From assembly GCA_016717345.1 (NCBI GenBank), contig JADKFR010000002.1:248001-312000 (forward strand): a stretch of DNA of 64,000 bases. The letters run 5' to 3'. The notes under the pieces were generated by a model. The model saw nothing but the letters and a program-made list of their open reading frames with translations. It did no database searches and was not told the DNA's origin. Each line of letters opens with the position of its first letter. The stretch's first letter is position 1. The DNA is from Propionibacteriaceae bacterium (lineage in GTDB: Bacteria > Actinomycetota > Actinomycetes > Propionibacteriales > Propionibacteriaceae). The position numbers were made by a program, and so were the translations under genes. This document shows positions 31,829 through 40,446 of this stretch, piece by piece.

Positions 31829-33481
31829 ATGATCGAATGGCCCAAGAACAACGACGCCATCGGCGCCGTCAACCGGGGAGTCCCCGCAGAATCAGGTCTC
31901 TGTACCTCCTGCCACGCAGACTGCAAGGGACGCTGCGAAGCGTGGCTCTCCAGCCTGAAGGGGCGCAAGCTGCTCTACCCGCGTGACTTCGGCAACATCA
32001 CGGCAGGCAGCGCCAACACCACTCATCTGGGCGTCAACTACAACTCGCTGCGGATCCAGGGCTACAACTACGGCGCGAAGGGTCTCCCGCAAGGGCTGTC
32101 GACGTCGGCCGACGATTGCATCTTCCCCAACGTCAGCGTCGCGACCCAGTTCGGTGGCGCCGTGAAGACCACAGCTTCGGTCCCGATCATGACCGGAGCA
32201 TTGGGCTCCACAGCGATCGCCCGCAAGTACTGGGACGGCTTCGCGGTCGGCGCCGCCCTGGTCGGCATCCCGATCGTGGTCGGCGAGAACGTCGTCGGTA
32301 TCGACCCTGACGCGATCATCCACGAAGGCAGCCCGGCGAACCGGATCGAGAAGGCGCCCGAGCTCGACCGTCGGATCGAGACCTACCTGCGCTACTTCGA
32401 CGGCAACGGCGCGATCATCGTCCAGCTCAACGTCGAGGACACCCGCAACGGAGTCGCCGAGTACGTCATCGACAAGTACGGCGACAAGGTGATCATCGAG
32501 CTCAAGTGGGGCCAGGGGGCCAAGGACATCGGCGGCGAGATCCAGGTCGACGACATCGACTACGCCCGGTTCCTCAAGGCCCGCGGCTACCTCGTCGACC
32601 CCGATCCGACCGATCCGGCCGTCCAGGAGGCCTACCGCAACGGCGGTTTGAAGTCCTTCGCCCGGCACAGCCGGCTCGGCTACACCAACCTCGGCACGGC
32701 CGACGACGTGCGCGAGGACTTCATGTCCTCGGTGGACCACCTCCGCGGTCTGGGCTACCAGCGGATCTCGCTCAAGACCGGCTCCTACGGCATGGAGGCC
32801 CTCGCGATGGCGATCAAGTTCGCCTCGCAGGCCAGGCTCGACCTCCTCACCGTCGACGGCTCCGGCGGCGGCACCGGCATGAGCCCCTGGAACATGATGG
32901 AGACCTGGGGCGTGCCGTCCCTGCTCCTGCACGCCAAGACCCACGAGTACGCCAGCCTGCTCGCCGCCCAGGGTGAGGACGTCGTCGACCTGGCGTTCGG
33001 CGGCGGCCTCGCGCGCGAGGATCACGTCTTCAAGGCGTTGGCGCTGGGCGCCCCCTTCACCAAACTGGTCTGCATGGGCCGGGCGGTGATGATCCCCGGG
33101 TTCCTGGGCACCAACATCGAGGGCGTGCTGCATCCCGAACGCAAGGCGGCCATCCACGGCAGCTGGGACGGGCTGCCCCCGGCCGTCAAGGACGTCGGCA
33201 CCAAGGCCGAGGAGATCTTCGCCGGCTACTTCGACGTGCAGGCCAAGGTCGGCGCCGAGGAGATGAAGAACATCCCCTACGGCGCGATCGCCATGTGGAC
33301 GTTCACCGACAAGCTCGCCGCCGGGCTGCAGCAACTGATGGCCGGCGCCCGCGCGTTCAGCATCGACAAGATCTCGCGGGACGACATCTTCGCCGCCAAT
33401 CGGGAAACCGAGCGCGAGGCGAAGGTGCCGTTCATCACCGACGTGATGGACGAAGCCGCCAGGGCCATCCTGACCTCGTAA
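31829..33481 (+). CDS. Stand-alone FMN-binding glutamate-synthase-domain protein with N-terminal cysteine cluster
   Basis: The 550-residue protein corresponds to the central FMN/synthase domain of GltB (Pfam PF01645). It has LTVDGSGGGTGMSPWNMMETWGVPS, VDLAFGGGLAREDHVFKALALGA and the phosphate-binding ACMGR-like VCMGRAVMIPGFLGTN. It lacks the glutaminase domain and the C-terminal beta-helix of full glutamate synthase, so it probably uses ammonia or an unknown amine donor. At about residues 25-37, CTSCHADCKGRC (Cx2Cx3Cx3C) could bind an Fe-S cluster. A phosphotransferase gene follows 7 nt downstream, suggesting a joint pathway. Confidence 0.85.
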   Translation: MIEWPKNNDAIGAVNRGVPAESGLCTSCHADCKGRCEAWLSSLKGRKLLYPRDFGNITAGSANTTHLGVNYNSLRIQGYNYGAKGLPQGLSTSADDCIFPNVSVATQFGGAVKTTASVPIMTGALGSTAIARKYWDGFAVGAALVGIPIVVGENVVGIDPDAIIHEGSPANRIEKAPELDRRIETYLRYFDGNGAIIVQLNVEDTRNGVAEYVIDKYGDKVIIELKWGQGAKDIGGEIQVDDIDYARFLKARGYLVDPDPTDPAVQEAYRNGGLKSFARHSRLGYTNLGTADDVREDFMSSVDHLRGLGYQRISLKTGSYGMEALAMAIKFASQARLDLLTVDGSGGGTGMSPWNMMETWGVPSLLLHAKTHEYASLLAAQGEDVVDLAFGGGLAREDHVFKALALGAPFTKLVCMGRAVMIPGFLGTNIEGVLHPERKAAIHGSWDGLPPAVKDVGTKAEEIFAGYFDVQAKVGAEEMKNIPYGAIAMWTFTDKLAAGLQQLMAGARAFSIDKISRDDIFAANRETEREAKVPFITDVMDEAARAILTS

Positions 33482-33488
33482 CGCCCAG

Positions 33489-34439
33489 ATGACCCCGGAC
33501 TCCCCGCCACCCGCGACGACACCGCGAACCCCGGTCGAGCCGGGCATCGCACGCTGGGTGCGTCAGGTGGCGGGAGGCCAGGACCCGCGGGTGGGTGACT
33601 CGACGCCGGTGGTCGCCCTGGCCACCGGGAGCCTGCCCACCCGTCCGGTGCCCCCCGAGCAGGCTCAGGTGTACGTCTGCGCCGGCGTCGTGGTGAAGAT
33701 CCACCCCGCCCACACCGACCCCGCAGCGCTGCGGCGTCGGCTCCAGCTGATGGCCGGCCCCGACACCGAACCGTGTTGGGTGCAACCGCTGCTGTATGGG
33801 CCGATCCCCGCCCCCGGCGGGCGGGTCGGGTCGCTGTGGCCGCGCGTCACGGTGCTGTCGTCGGTCGACCGTCCACCGTGGACGGAGGCGGCCGCCCTGC
33901 TGGCCCGGCTGCACCGGGCCCCGCTGCGCGGCGACCCGCCGCGCCATGGCGGCCACGATCGGCTGGCCCGGGCGCTCGACCGGCTGGCCGTCCTGGACGA
34001 CCCGGACCTGGCGTGGTTACTGCGGCGCGGCACCGCGCTGCGCGACCGGCTGCGGCACTCCCCCCGGCTGCGTTGGACGCACGGCGACTTCCATCTCGGC
34101 CATCTCGGCCACACCGTGCTGCGACGGCGCTGGAAGCTCATCGACGTCGACGACTCCGGCGTGGGCGACCCCGCGTGGGACCTGGCCCGCCCGGCGGGGT
34201 TCTGGGCGACCGGGCTGCTGGACGACGAGTCGTGGACGGCATTCCTCACCGCCTATCGCGAGGCGGAGGGCCCAGCCGTGCCGGCACAGGGGGATCCCTG
34301 GCCGTCGCTGGAGTTGCCCGCCCAAGCGGCGGTGCTGGTGGCCACGGTGCAGGCCCTTGAGCAACCCCACCGCCGCGAGACCGCCGAGGCGCTGCTGGCG
34401 GCCAGCCGGGCGATCCTGCGGCATCAGTCCACCCCGTAG
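33489..34439 (+). CDS. Aminoglycoside-phosphotransferase-fold small-molecule kinase, maltokinase-like motif
   Basis: The 316-residue protein has the APH catalytic loop as THGDFHLGHLG and the metal loop as LIDVDDSGVGDPAWDLARP. The usual HGDxxxxN has its Asn replaced by His. The HLG wording recalls maltokinase (HGDxHLGQ), so a sugar or polyol substrate is more likely than an antibiotic. The gene starts 7 nt after the FMN enzyme on the same strand. Its 3' end overlaps the convergent RES-toxin gene by 16 bp. Confidence 0.75.
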   Translation: MTPDSPPPATTPRTPVEPGIARWVRQVAGGQDPRVGDSTPVVALATGSLPTRPVPPEQAQVYVCAGVVVKIHPAHTDPAALRRRLQLMAGPDTEPCWVQPLLYGPIPAPGGRVGSLWPRVTVLSSVDRPPWTEAAALLARLHRAPLRGDPPRHGGHDRLARALDRLAVLDDPDLAWLLRRGTALRDRLRHSPRLRWTHGDFHLGHLGHTVLRRRWKLIDVDDSGVGDPAWDLARPAGFWATGLLDDESWTAFLTAYREAEGPAVPAQGDPWPSLELPAQAAVLVATVQALEQPHRRETAEALLAASRAILRHQSTP

Positions 34440-35059
34440 GCCAGCTCCGTGGCGGCGATCCGGGCGATGATCGCGTACAGCGTGGGGTCAGCCAGCGGCC
34501 GCGAGAATTCCGGGGCACCCGGCAGGGCGTCGGCGGCCGGACTCCAGAGCACGGCGTTCGCCTCGCCGGTCATGGTCGAAGCCACCCACAGGCCGTCGAG
34601 GTCGGGCCAGGTCGCGGCGATGGTGCGAGCCCAGGCGCGACCCACGCTCCGCGGCGCGGCGTCGAGCGCGTGGGCGGCCTGGTTGCGCAGGGCCCAGGTT
34701 CCGGTGAGGTCGAGCAGCCGCAACGCTCGGATCGGCTGCCACACGGTCAACTGGGGACCGAAGCTGATCGTGTCGATCAGCCGCGTGGCCTGGAAGGTCT
34801 CGGCCAGAGCCGTGGCGAGACTGCTGGCGGCGTAGAGCACGCCCACGCGATGCTCGCCCACGGGCTCAGGGTGCGGGTCATAGCGCATGGACGGCAGCGG
34901 GCCGTAGCTCCGCAGGACGTTCCAGGCCACGACATGAGCCCCGCGGGTGCGATGGATCCGCCACAGCCGTGGCGTGAGGGCAAGCACGTCCGAGGCTTCG
35001 CGCCACAGGGGCTCGGGCGGGGTTCGCGGCACCTTGGGCCGTTCGGCCGGGATCACCAC
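34424..35059 (-). CDS. RES-domain toxin (NAD+-degrading type)
   Basis: The approximately 211-residue protein has the RES fold pattern: LWRIHRTRGAHVVAWNVLRS near the start, then GVLYAASSLATALAETFQ, and a C-terminal segment GLWVASTMTGEANAVLW. RES toxins of RES-Xre pairs degrade NAD+. The start is GTG at 35059 or 35056, the second overlapping the antitoxin stop as GTGA. Antitoxin-first order with coupled translation is usual for the family. The 3' end overlaps the convergent kinase gene by 16 bp. A longer open frame upstream is a shadow of the antitoxin. Confidence 0.85.
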   Translation of the reverse strand: MVIPAERPKVPRTPPEPLWREASDVLALTPRLWRIHRTRGAHVVAWNVLRSYGPLPSMRYDPHPEPVGEHRVGVLYAASSLATALAETFQATRLIDTISFGPQLTVWQPIRALRLLDLTGTWALRNQAAHALDAAPRSVGRAWARTIAATWPDLDGLWVASTMTGEANAVLWSPAADALPGAPEFSRPLADPTLYAIIARIAATELAYGVD

Positions 35060-35649
35060 AGGCCGAGGTCGGCCAGCAGCCCCGCGACCGGACGGGGGTC
35101 GCCGCCGGCGGCCAGGTGGGCGGTCGGGGTGCGTCCGTCCAGTTCGGGCTGCGGCGTGGTGAGGAACGCTTCGACGCTGTGCGGCGACAGGCCGTCGGGG
35201 ATGCCGGCGATGACGACCGCCAGCCCCGGCAGCAGGCGGCCGTCGGCGGTGAACTGCCAGCGGGGAATCCGGCGGGACCGGCCAACGCTGAACGCCCAGA
35301 GGCTCCCCTGGGCCAGCCGGTGCGAGATCCGGGAGCGGTCCACGCCGAGCAGCAGGGCGGTTTCGGCGATGCTCAGGCTGGCCTGGGCCGTCTCGGCGAC
35401 CCGTCCCAGAGCGGCCCGGTTGCGGGCCAGATCCGCCGCCGCCGGGTCCCAGTGGTCGAGGACGTCGACCGCGTGCTCCCCGCCGTGGGCGCGCAGGAAT
35501 TCCACCTCGGACGCGCTGAGCGGCGCGGCCCCCGCGTGGGCGACCTCGGCGAACGCGGCGTCGAGCCCGGCCACCACGTCGGCGCTGCTGAGGCTGACCC
35601 CGTGTCGGGTCAGCACCCCGTCGAGATCCGCCATCGCTCCCACGCTCAT
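35053..35649 (-). CDS. RES-associated antitoxin (Xre/MbcA/ParS-like)
   Basis: The 198-residue protein (ATG at 35649; an ATG at 35634 with GGGAG just before it is also possible) has a central helix-turn-helix, SIAETALLLGVDRSRISHRLAQG. Its C-terminus, LDGRTPTAHLAAGGDPRPVAGLLADLG, resembles the toxin-binding tail of RES/MbcT antitoxins. It should neutralise the overlapping RES toxin and repress the operon. A 31-bp dyad sits 10 bp upstream. Confidence 0.8.
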   Translation of the reverse strand: MSVGAMADLDGVLTRHGVSLSSADVVAGLDAAFAEVAHAGAAPLSASEVEFLRAHGGEHAVDVLDHWDPAAADLARNRAALGRVAETAQASLSIAETALLLGVDRSRISHRLAQGSLWAFSVGRSRRIPRWQFTADGRLLPGLAVVIAGIPDGLSPHSVEAFLTTPQPELDGRTPTAHLAAGGDPRPVAGLLADLGLW

Positions 35650-35658
35650 GGGTCACAT

Positions 35659-35689
35659 GCTATCAGCCGGGTGACACCACAGTGATAGC
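35659..35689 (-). promoter_or_regulatory. 31-bp dyad, probable toxin-antitoxin operator
   Basis: Outer arms GCTATCA (35659-35665) and TGATAGC (35683-35689) share the same centre (35674) as an inner palindrome, GGTGACACC (35670-35678). The nested symmetry lies 10 bp from the antitoxin start, between the divergent antitoxin and sdaA genes. An autoregulatory operator is the simplest reading. Confidence 0.7.
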
Positions 35690-35721
35690 GGCCGCGCCCT
35701 CCGCGGGGCTAGGGTCGTCCC

Positions 35722-37089
35722 ATGGCGCTGAGCGTCTTCGACCTGTTCCGGATCGGCATCGGGCCCTCCTCGTCCCACACCGTGGGGCCGATGCGGGCCG
35801 CCCGCCGCTTCGTCACCGCCGCCGCGGAGACCGGCGTCCTGCCACGGATCGACTCCCTCGGCGTGGAACTGTTCGGTTCCCTGGGCGCCACCGGAAAGGG
35901 CCACGGCAGCGTGGGGGCGCTCGTGCTGGGCCTGCTGGGCCACCAACCCGAAACCGTCGACCCGAACCAGGGTCGCAGCGAGGTCGAGCAGGTCCGCCAG
36001 AGCCGGCGGTTGGGCCTACCGGGCGGGCCCGAGATCGGGTTCGATCCCGAGCGCGACATCGTGCTGCACCGGCACCGCAGCCTGCCCGCCCATTCCAACG
36101 GGATGCTGTTCACCGCCCGCGACGCCGCCGGGAACGAGCTCAGCCGCCGCACCTACTACTCCGTGGGCGGTGGGTTCGTCGCCGACGAGCAGGTGCTGGA
36201 CGCCGACAGTGTCGCCACCGACCCCGTCCCCTACCCCTTCAGCACCGGAGCCGAGTTGCTCGCGCACTGCGGCGAGACCGGGTTCTCGATCGGACGGTTG
36301 ATGCGCGAGAACGAGCGCACCTGGCGCTCCGATGCCGAGATCGACGCCGGGCTGTTGCGGCTGTGGGCAGCGATGCAGGAGTGCATCCACCACGGCATGA
36401 CCACCGAAGGCGTCCTGCCCGGCGGGTTGAAGGTGCCGCGCCGCGCCCCCGTCCTGCTCCACCAACTCCAGGTGGAGGCCGACTCCACCGACCCGCTCCG
36501 CGGGATGGACTGGATCACGCTGTACGCCCTGGCCGTCAACGAGGAGAACGCCGCCGGAGGACGAGTCGTCACCGCCCCCACCAACGGCGCCGCCGGGGTG
36601 ATCCCGGCCGTGTTGATGTACTTCCGCCGGTTCGTCCCGGGCGCCGGGGACGACGGCGTCCTCCGCTTCCTGCTGACCGCCGGGGCCATCGGCGTCATCA
36701 TCAAGGAGACGGCCTCGATCAGTGGGGCCGAGGTGGGGTGCCAGGGCGAGATCGGTGCCGCCTGTTCGATGGCCGCGGCCGGGATGGCCGCGGCGCTGGG
36801 TGGCACCCCGGCGCAGGTCGAGAACGCCGCCGAGATCGGGATGGAGCACAACCTCGGGCTCACCTGCGATCCGGTCGGCGGGTTGGTCCAGATCCCCTGC
36901 ATCGAGCGGAACGCGATCGCCGCGGTGAAGGCGATCACCGCGGCCCGGACGGCGCTGCGCGGGGACGGCCATCACATCGTCTCGTTCGACAAGGTGCTGG
37001 CCACCATGCGCCAAACCGGGGCCGACATGAGCGTGAAGTACAAGGAGACCTCCCGCGGCGGCCTCGCGGTCAACGTCATCGAGTGCTGA
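35722..37089 (+). CDS. sdaA: L-serine ammonia-lyase, single-chain iron-sulfur type
   Basis: The 455-residue protein starts with the beta-domain signature FDLFRIGIGPSSSHTVGPMRAARRF. It ends with the catalytic alpha domain, including GCQGEIGAACSMAAAGMAAALGGTP and GLTCDPVGGLVQIPCIERNA, which hold the cysteines of the oxygen-sensitive [4Fe-4S] cluster. It deaminates serine to pyruvate. ATG start. It stands alone and shares its upstream region with the antitoxin gene, so operator occupancy there could also affect it. Confidence 0.96.
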   Translation: MALSVFDLFRIGIGPSSSHTVGPMRAARRFVTAAAETGVLPRIDSLGVELFGSLGATGKGHGSVGALVLGLLGHQPETVDPNQGRSEVEQVRQSRRLGLPGGPEIGFDPERDIVLHRHRSLPAHSNGMLFTARDAAGNELSRRTYYSVGGGFVADEQVLDADSVATDPVPYPFSTGAELLAHCGETGFSIGRLMRENERTWRSDAEIDAGLLRLWAAMQECIHHGMTTEGVLPGGLKVPRRAPVLLHQLQVEADSTDPLRGMDWITLYALAVNEENAAGGRVVTAPTNGAAGVIPAVLMYFRRFVPGAGDDGVLRFLLTAGAIGVIIKETASISGAEVGCQGEIGAACSMAAAGMAAALGGTPAQVENAAEIGMEHNLGLTCDPVGGLVQIPCIERNAIAAVKAITAARTALRGDGHHIVSFDKVLATMRQTGADMSVKYKETSRGGLAVNVIEC

Positions 37090-37166
37090 ACCCGCGACCG
37101 TCCCCGCCCCGCCGCCGCGGAATAGGATCGGAAGCGACCCGACCCACGCGCCGAAAGGGGCACCTG

Positions 37167-38207
37167 ATGCCGATCCTTGACGAGTTCCACCCCGACCCCG
37201 ACCGCTACGACTCACGGATGCCCTACCGCCGGGTCGGTCGCTCCGGCCTCAAGCTTCCGGCCATCTCGCTGGGGCTGTGGCACAACTTCGGCGACGACAC
37301 CCCCTTCGCCAACCAGCGCGACACCCTGCGCCGCGCCTTCGACCTCGGCATCACCCACTTCGACCTGGCCAACAACTACGGGCCGCCCTACGGCTCGGCG
37401 GAGACCAACTTCGGACGGCACCTGAAGGAGTCGTTCTCGTCGCTGCGGGACGAACTGATCATCAGCTCGAAAGCCGGCTGGGACATGTGGCCCGGCCCCT
37501 ACGGTGACCTGGGCTCGCGCAAGTACCTGCTGGCCTCGCTGGAGCAGTCCTTGACCCGGATGGGCCTCGACTACGTCGACATCTTCTACCACCACCACTA
37601 CGACCCGTCGACGCCCATGGAAGAGACCATGCTGGCCCTCGACACGGCCGTCCGGCAGGGCAAGGCGCTCTACGTCGGGATCTCGTCCTACTCCGGGGCC
37701 CGGACGCGGGAGGCCGTGGCGATCGCCGCCGACCTGGGCACGCCCCTGGTGATCCACCAACCGTCCTACTCGATGCTGAACCGGTGGGTCGAGGAGGACC
37801 TGCTGACGGCTCTCGGCGAGACCGGTCTGGGGTGCATCGCCTTCTCGCCCCTGGCCCAGGGGATGCTCACGAACAAGTACCTCCACGGGGTGCCGGCGGG
37901 CTCGCGGGCGTCCCAGGACAAGTCGCTGTCGACCGACCTGCTGACGGAGGCCAACCTGACCCACATCCGGGCCCTGAACGAGTTGGCGGCCGGACGCGGA
38001 CAGACTCTGGCCCAGTTGGCGCTGGCGTGGGTGCTGCGCGACGAGCGGGTGACCTCGGCCCTGATCGGCGCCTCCAGCGCGTCCCAGCTCGAGAACAGCG
38101 CCGGCGCGGTCGCCAACCTCGACTTCACCGCCGAGGAACTGGCCACCATCAACCAGTACGCCGTCGAGGGCGGCATCAACCTGTGGGAGGGCCCCAGCAA
38201 GGCCTGA
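37167..38207 (+). CDS. YghZ-type aldo/keto reductase (L-glyceraldehyde 3-phosphate reductase-like)
   Basis: The 346-residue TIM barrel carries ISLGLWHNFGDD, GITHFDLANNYGPPYGSAETNFGR (catalytic Asp and Tyr), ISSKAGWDMW (Lys) and the Kv-beta-related VDIFYHHHYDP (His). These match the YghZ/Gpr branch, which reduces L-glyceraldehyde 3-phosphate and other aldehydes with NADPH. AAAGGGG precedes the ATG. It follows sdaA by 77 bp on the same strand. The general reductase call is firm and the exact substrate is not. Confidence 0.88.
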   Translation: MPILDEFHPDPDRYDSRMPYRRVGRSGLKLPAISLGLWHNFGDDTPFANQRDTLRRAFDLGITHFDLANNYGPPYGSAETNFGRHLKESFSSLRDELIISSKAGWDMWPGPYGDLGSRKYLLASLEQSLTRMGLDYVDIFYHHHYDPSTPMEETMLALDTAVRQGKALYVGISSYSGARTREAVAIAADLGTPLVIHQPSYSMLNRWVEEDLLTALGETGLGCIAFSPLAQGMLTNKYLHGVPAGSRASQDKSLSTDLLTEANLTHIRALNELAAGRGQTLAQLALAWVLRDERVTSALIGASSASQLENSAGAVANLDFTAEELATINQYAVEGGINLWEGPSKA

Positions 38208-38244
38208 GGCGGCTCGCGTGCTCAGCGGTGGGCCGGTCCCCGGC

Positions 38245-39588
38245 TCACCGCTGGCCACGGTTGGCCACGTACCGCAATGAATTCGGCCGGCACGCGCACT
38301 CGGTGGCGATCTTGAGGGGGGCGATCTGGCGGGCCTCCCGCAGCCGGAACAGCGTCGGCACGATCCGGTCCCGCAGCGAGTAGGGGGCGATGGTGTTGAG
38401 GTAGATCTTGGTCGCGCCCTCGAAGCCCGCCACCGTCGATACCCGCCACTTGACCATCACCCGCCACGGCATGGGCAGGTCGAGGTCGGCCGGACGGTAG
38501 TGCCACTCCTCGTTGGACGGGACGGCCACCCCGGTCGCCGCGTGGATGGCGTGGATCATGTCCGACATCCCGCGCAGTTCCTCGGGCGTGTGGTCCCACG
38601 GCTCGCAGTGCTCGGACTTGGAGTACACCTCGACGGTCGGGTAGCGATGCCCGAACCCGGCGAAGGCGATCGCGTGGTCGTTCTCGGCGATGACCAGGTT
38701 GTTGTAGGCGGCGTAGTTGGTCGCCACCTCGTTGAAGATGTTCGGGTTCGAGCGCAACCGTTCCATGGCCAGCTCGTGCTGCACGCCGCGCTCGTCGATG
38801 GCCACCAGTTGCTTGTGCAGGTGGTCGAAGGACGCCCCCGCCGGACGCAGCCAGTTCTGGAAGACCGCGACGTAGCGGGCGTACCGGTTCAGGTCGAACA
38901 GCGCGGCCACCGACTCGGCGGTGAACGCCATGAACTGGTAGTGCTCCTCGGTACTCAGGGTTCCCGAGCTGGCCAGCTGGGTGTTGTCGGTCGCGCCGTC
39001 GACGAAATGCCGCCGGGAGACGATCACGTCGTGGCCCCCACCGAAGAACCCCGACGCGGCCGCCAGTTGGCCCTCCTCGCCGAGGGCGTCGATCTCGGCG
39101 TCCGACCGGCCGCCGGCGCGCAGCTTTCCGCGACTCACCGCGAGCACGTGCGCCCGCCCCGCCGGCGAGCTGAGGTAGGCCTGCTTGCGGTCGCGGATCC
39201 GTCCGGGCAACTCGTAGCCGTAGTTGGCGTGCCAATAGTCGTAGGAGAGGATCTCGAAGAGGTTCGGGATCCGGCGGAACTCGGCGGTGGTCGCGGTCAG
39301 CTCCTCGGCCGGCGTCCGCCACAGCGTCTCCCAGCCGCCGTCGGCGCGCCGGATCACCCGGGACTTCTCCGGCGGCGTGTCCAGATAGCGCAGCTCGCAG
39401 AACGGGCAGTGCCGACCGTGCAGGGCCGGGTCCAACGGGACAGGGTCGGGCAACTGGACGCCGAGCGGACGGTTACCGCGGCCGGCCACCGTCCACACCT
39501 CGGTGCCGCTGAAGGGGTTGAGCTGCTTGAGAGTGCCGTCCTTCATCAAGGTGAGGTACTCGGGTTCACGCACGTACGGATGCAGCAT
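38245..39588 (-). CDS. DUF4921 family protein, GalT/HIT-like
   Basis: This 447-residue protein resembles galactose-1-phosphate uridylyltransferase in outline. It has an N-terminal CPFCELR zinc-like pair and a FQNWLRPAGASFDHLHKQLVAID segment whose HLH recalls the GalT/HIT active site (HPH). A late CAC pair is also present. Function is not established; a nucleotidyl or phosphate transfer enzyme is possible. ATG start, isolated by short gaps from the convergent reductase and the HAD gene. Confidence 0.65.
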   Translation of the reverse strand: MLHPYVREPEYLTLMKDGTLKQLNPFSGTEVWTVAGRGNRPLGVQLPDPVPLDPALHGRHCPFCELRYLDTPPEKSRVIRRADGGWETLWRTPAEELTATTAEFRRIPNLFEILSYDYWHANYGYELPGRIRDRKQAYLSSPAGRAHVLAVSRGKLRAGGRSDAEIDALGEEGQLAAASGFFGGGHDVIVSRRHFVDGATDNTQLASSGTLSTEEHYQFMAFTAESVAALFDLNRYARYVAVFQNWLRPAGASFDHLHKQLVAIDERGVQHELAMERLRSNPNIFNEVATNYAAYNNLVIAENDHAIAFAGFGHRYPTVEVYSKSEHCEPWDHTPEELRGMSDMIHAIHAATGVAVPSNEEWHYRPADLDLPMPWRVMVKWRVSTVAGFEGATKIYLNTIAPYSLRDRIVPTLFRLREARQIAPLKIATECACRPNSLRYVANRGQR

Positions 39589-39651
39589 GGCAACCCCTTT
39601 TCGGCGACATCGCTCCTACCCGGCCAAGGCTAGTCCCGTCGCCCAGGCTCC

Positions 39652-40446
39652 TCAGTCGAACCAGCGACGCAGTTCCTCGACGGTCCCGCCGTCCTCGAAG
39701 CTGCCCGTGACGTGGTTCGCCCTCGCCGCCACCTCCGGGCTGGCATCGCCGAGGGCAACCCCTCGGCCCGCCCACTGCAGCATCTCGATGTCGTTGCGCC
39801 CGTCGCCCAGGGCCAGCACGTCGACGGCCGAGATTCCCAGGGACGCGACCACCTCGGCCAGGGCGGTGGCCTTGTTCACCCCCGCCGGGGCGATGTCGAG
39901 CCAGGCGCTCCACCCGACGAAGTAGCTGACGCCGTGCAGGCCGAGGCGTTCGGCGAGGGCGATGAACTCGCCGTCGGAGGCGTTCGGGTCCCGGACGACG
40001 ATGCGGGTGACGTCACTGCCGGCCAGCTCGTCGACCGAGACGACCTCGATCTCACCGTGCAGATCGCCCTCCGGGAAGCGCCGGGTGACCCGGTACCCCT
40101 GGCCGATCACCTCCGCGGCCAGCGCCGCCGACGGATGCTCGCGCAGCACCTTGTCGATCACGTCGCTGGGGTCGAAGGTCGTCACCTGCTGGAGTTCCAG
40201 CGGCGGGAAGCGCACCACCACGGCCCCGTTGGAGGAGACCGCCGGGCCGGGCGGCAACTCGAGTTCCTCGAAGACCGGACGGGTGGCGTGCCAGCTGCGA
40301 CCGGTCGTCAGGATGACCGGCACGCCGGCGTCGACCACCCGGGCGACCGCCTTGCGAATGCTGCTGGGCAGCACTCCCGCGTGGTCGACGATCGTCCCGT
40401 CGATGTCGAGCGCCACCGCCCGTGGCCGCCATCGGGTGGCGCTCAT
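39652..40446 (-). CDS. Cof-type HAD phosphatase
   Basis: The 264-residue protein has HAD motif I as VALDIDGTIVD, motif II as VILTTGRS, the Cof cap domain, and motif IV as ALGDGRNDIEML. A conserved NKATALAEV supplies the Lys. Such enzymes dephosphorylate sugar or cofactor phosphates in the cytoplasm. The ATG overlaps the serS stop by one base (TGATGA), so it is the downstream partner of serS. Confidence 0.9.
   Translation of the reverse strand: MSATRWRPRAVALDIDGTIVDHAGVLPSSIRKAVARVVDAGVPVILTTGRSWHATRPVFEELELPPGPAVSSNGAVVVRFPPLELQQVTTFDPSDVIDKVLREHPSAALAAEVIGQGYRVTRRFPEGDLHGEIEVVSVDELAGSDVTRIVVRDPNASDGEFIALAERLGLHGVSYFVGWSAWLDIAPAGVNKATALAEVVASLGISAVDVLALGDGRNDIEMLQWAGRGVALGDASPEVAARANHVTGSFEDGGTVEELRRWFD

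Noticed and set aside
33489..34439. Antibiotic-resistance aminoglycoside phosphotransferase
   Set aside because: Only the fold is shared; the catalytic loop resembles maltokinase and the gene is coupled to a metabolic enzyme.
35053..35656. Long open frame continuing the RES gene upstream to 35656
   Set aside because: It overlaps the whole antitoxin frame; the RES family start and the GTGA junction place the start at 35056/35059.
38245..39588. Galactose-1-phosphate uridylyltransferase (galT)
   Set aside because: The canonical GalT active-site HPHxQ is absent and overall fit is to DUF4921; only fold-level similarity is claimed.
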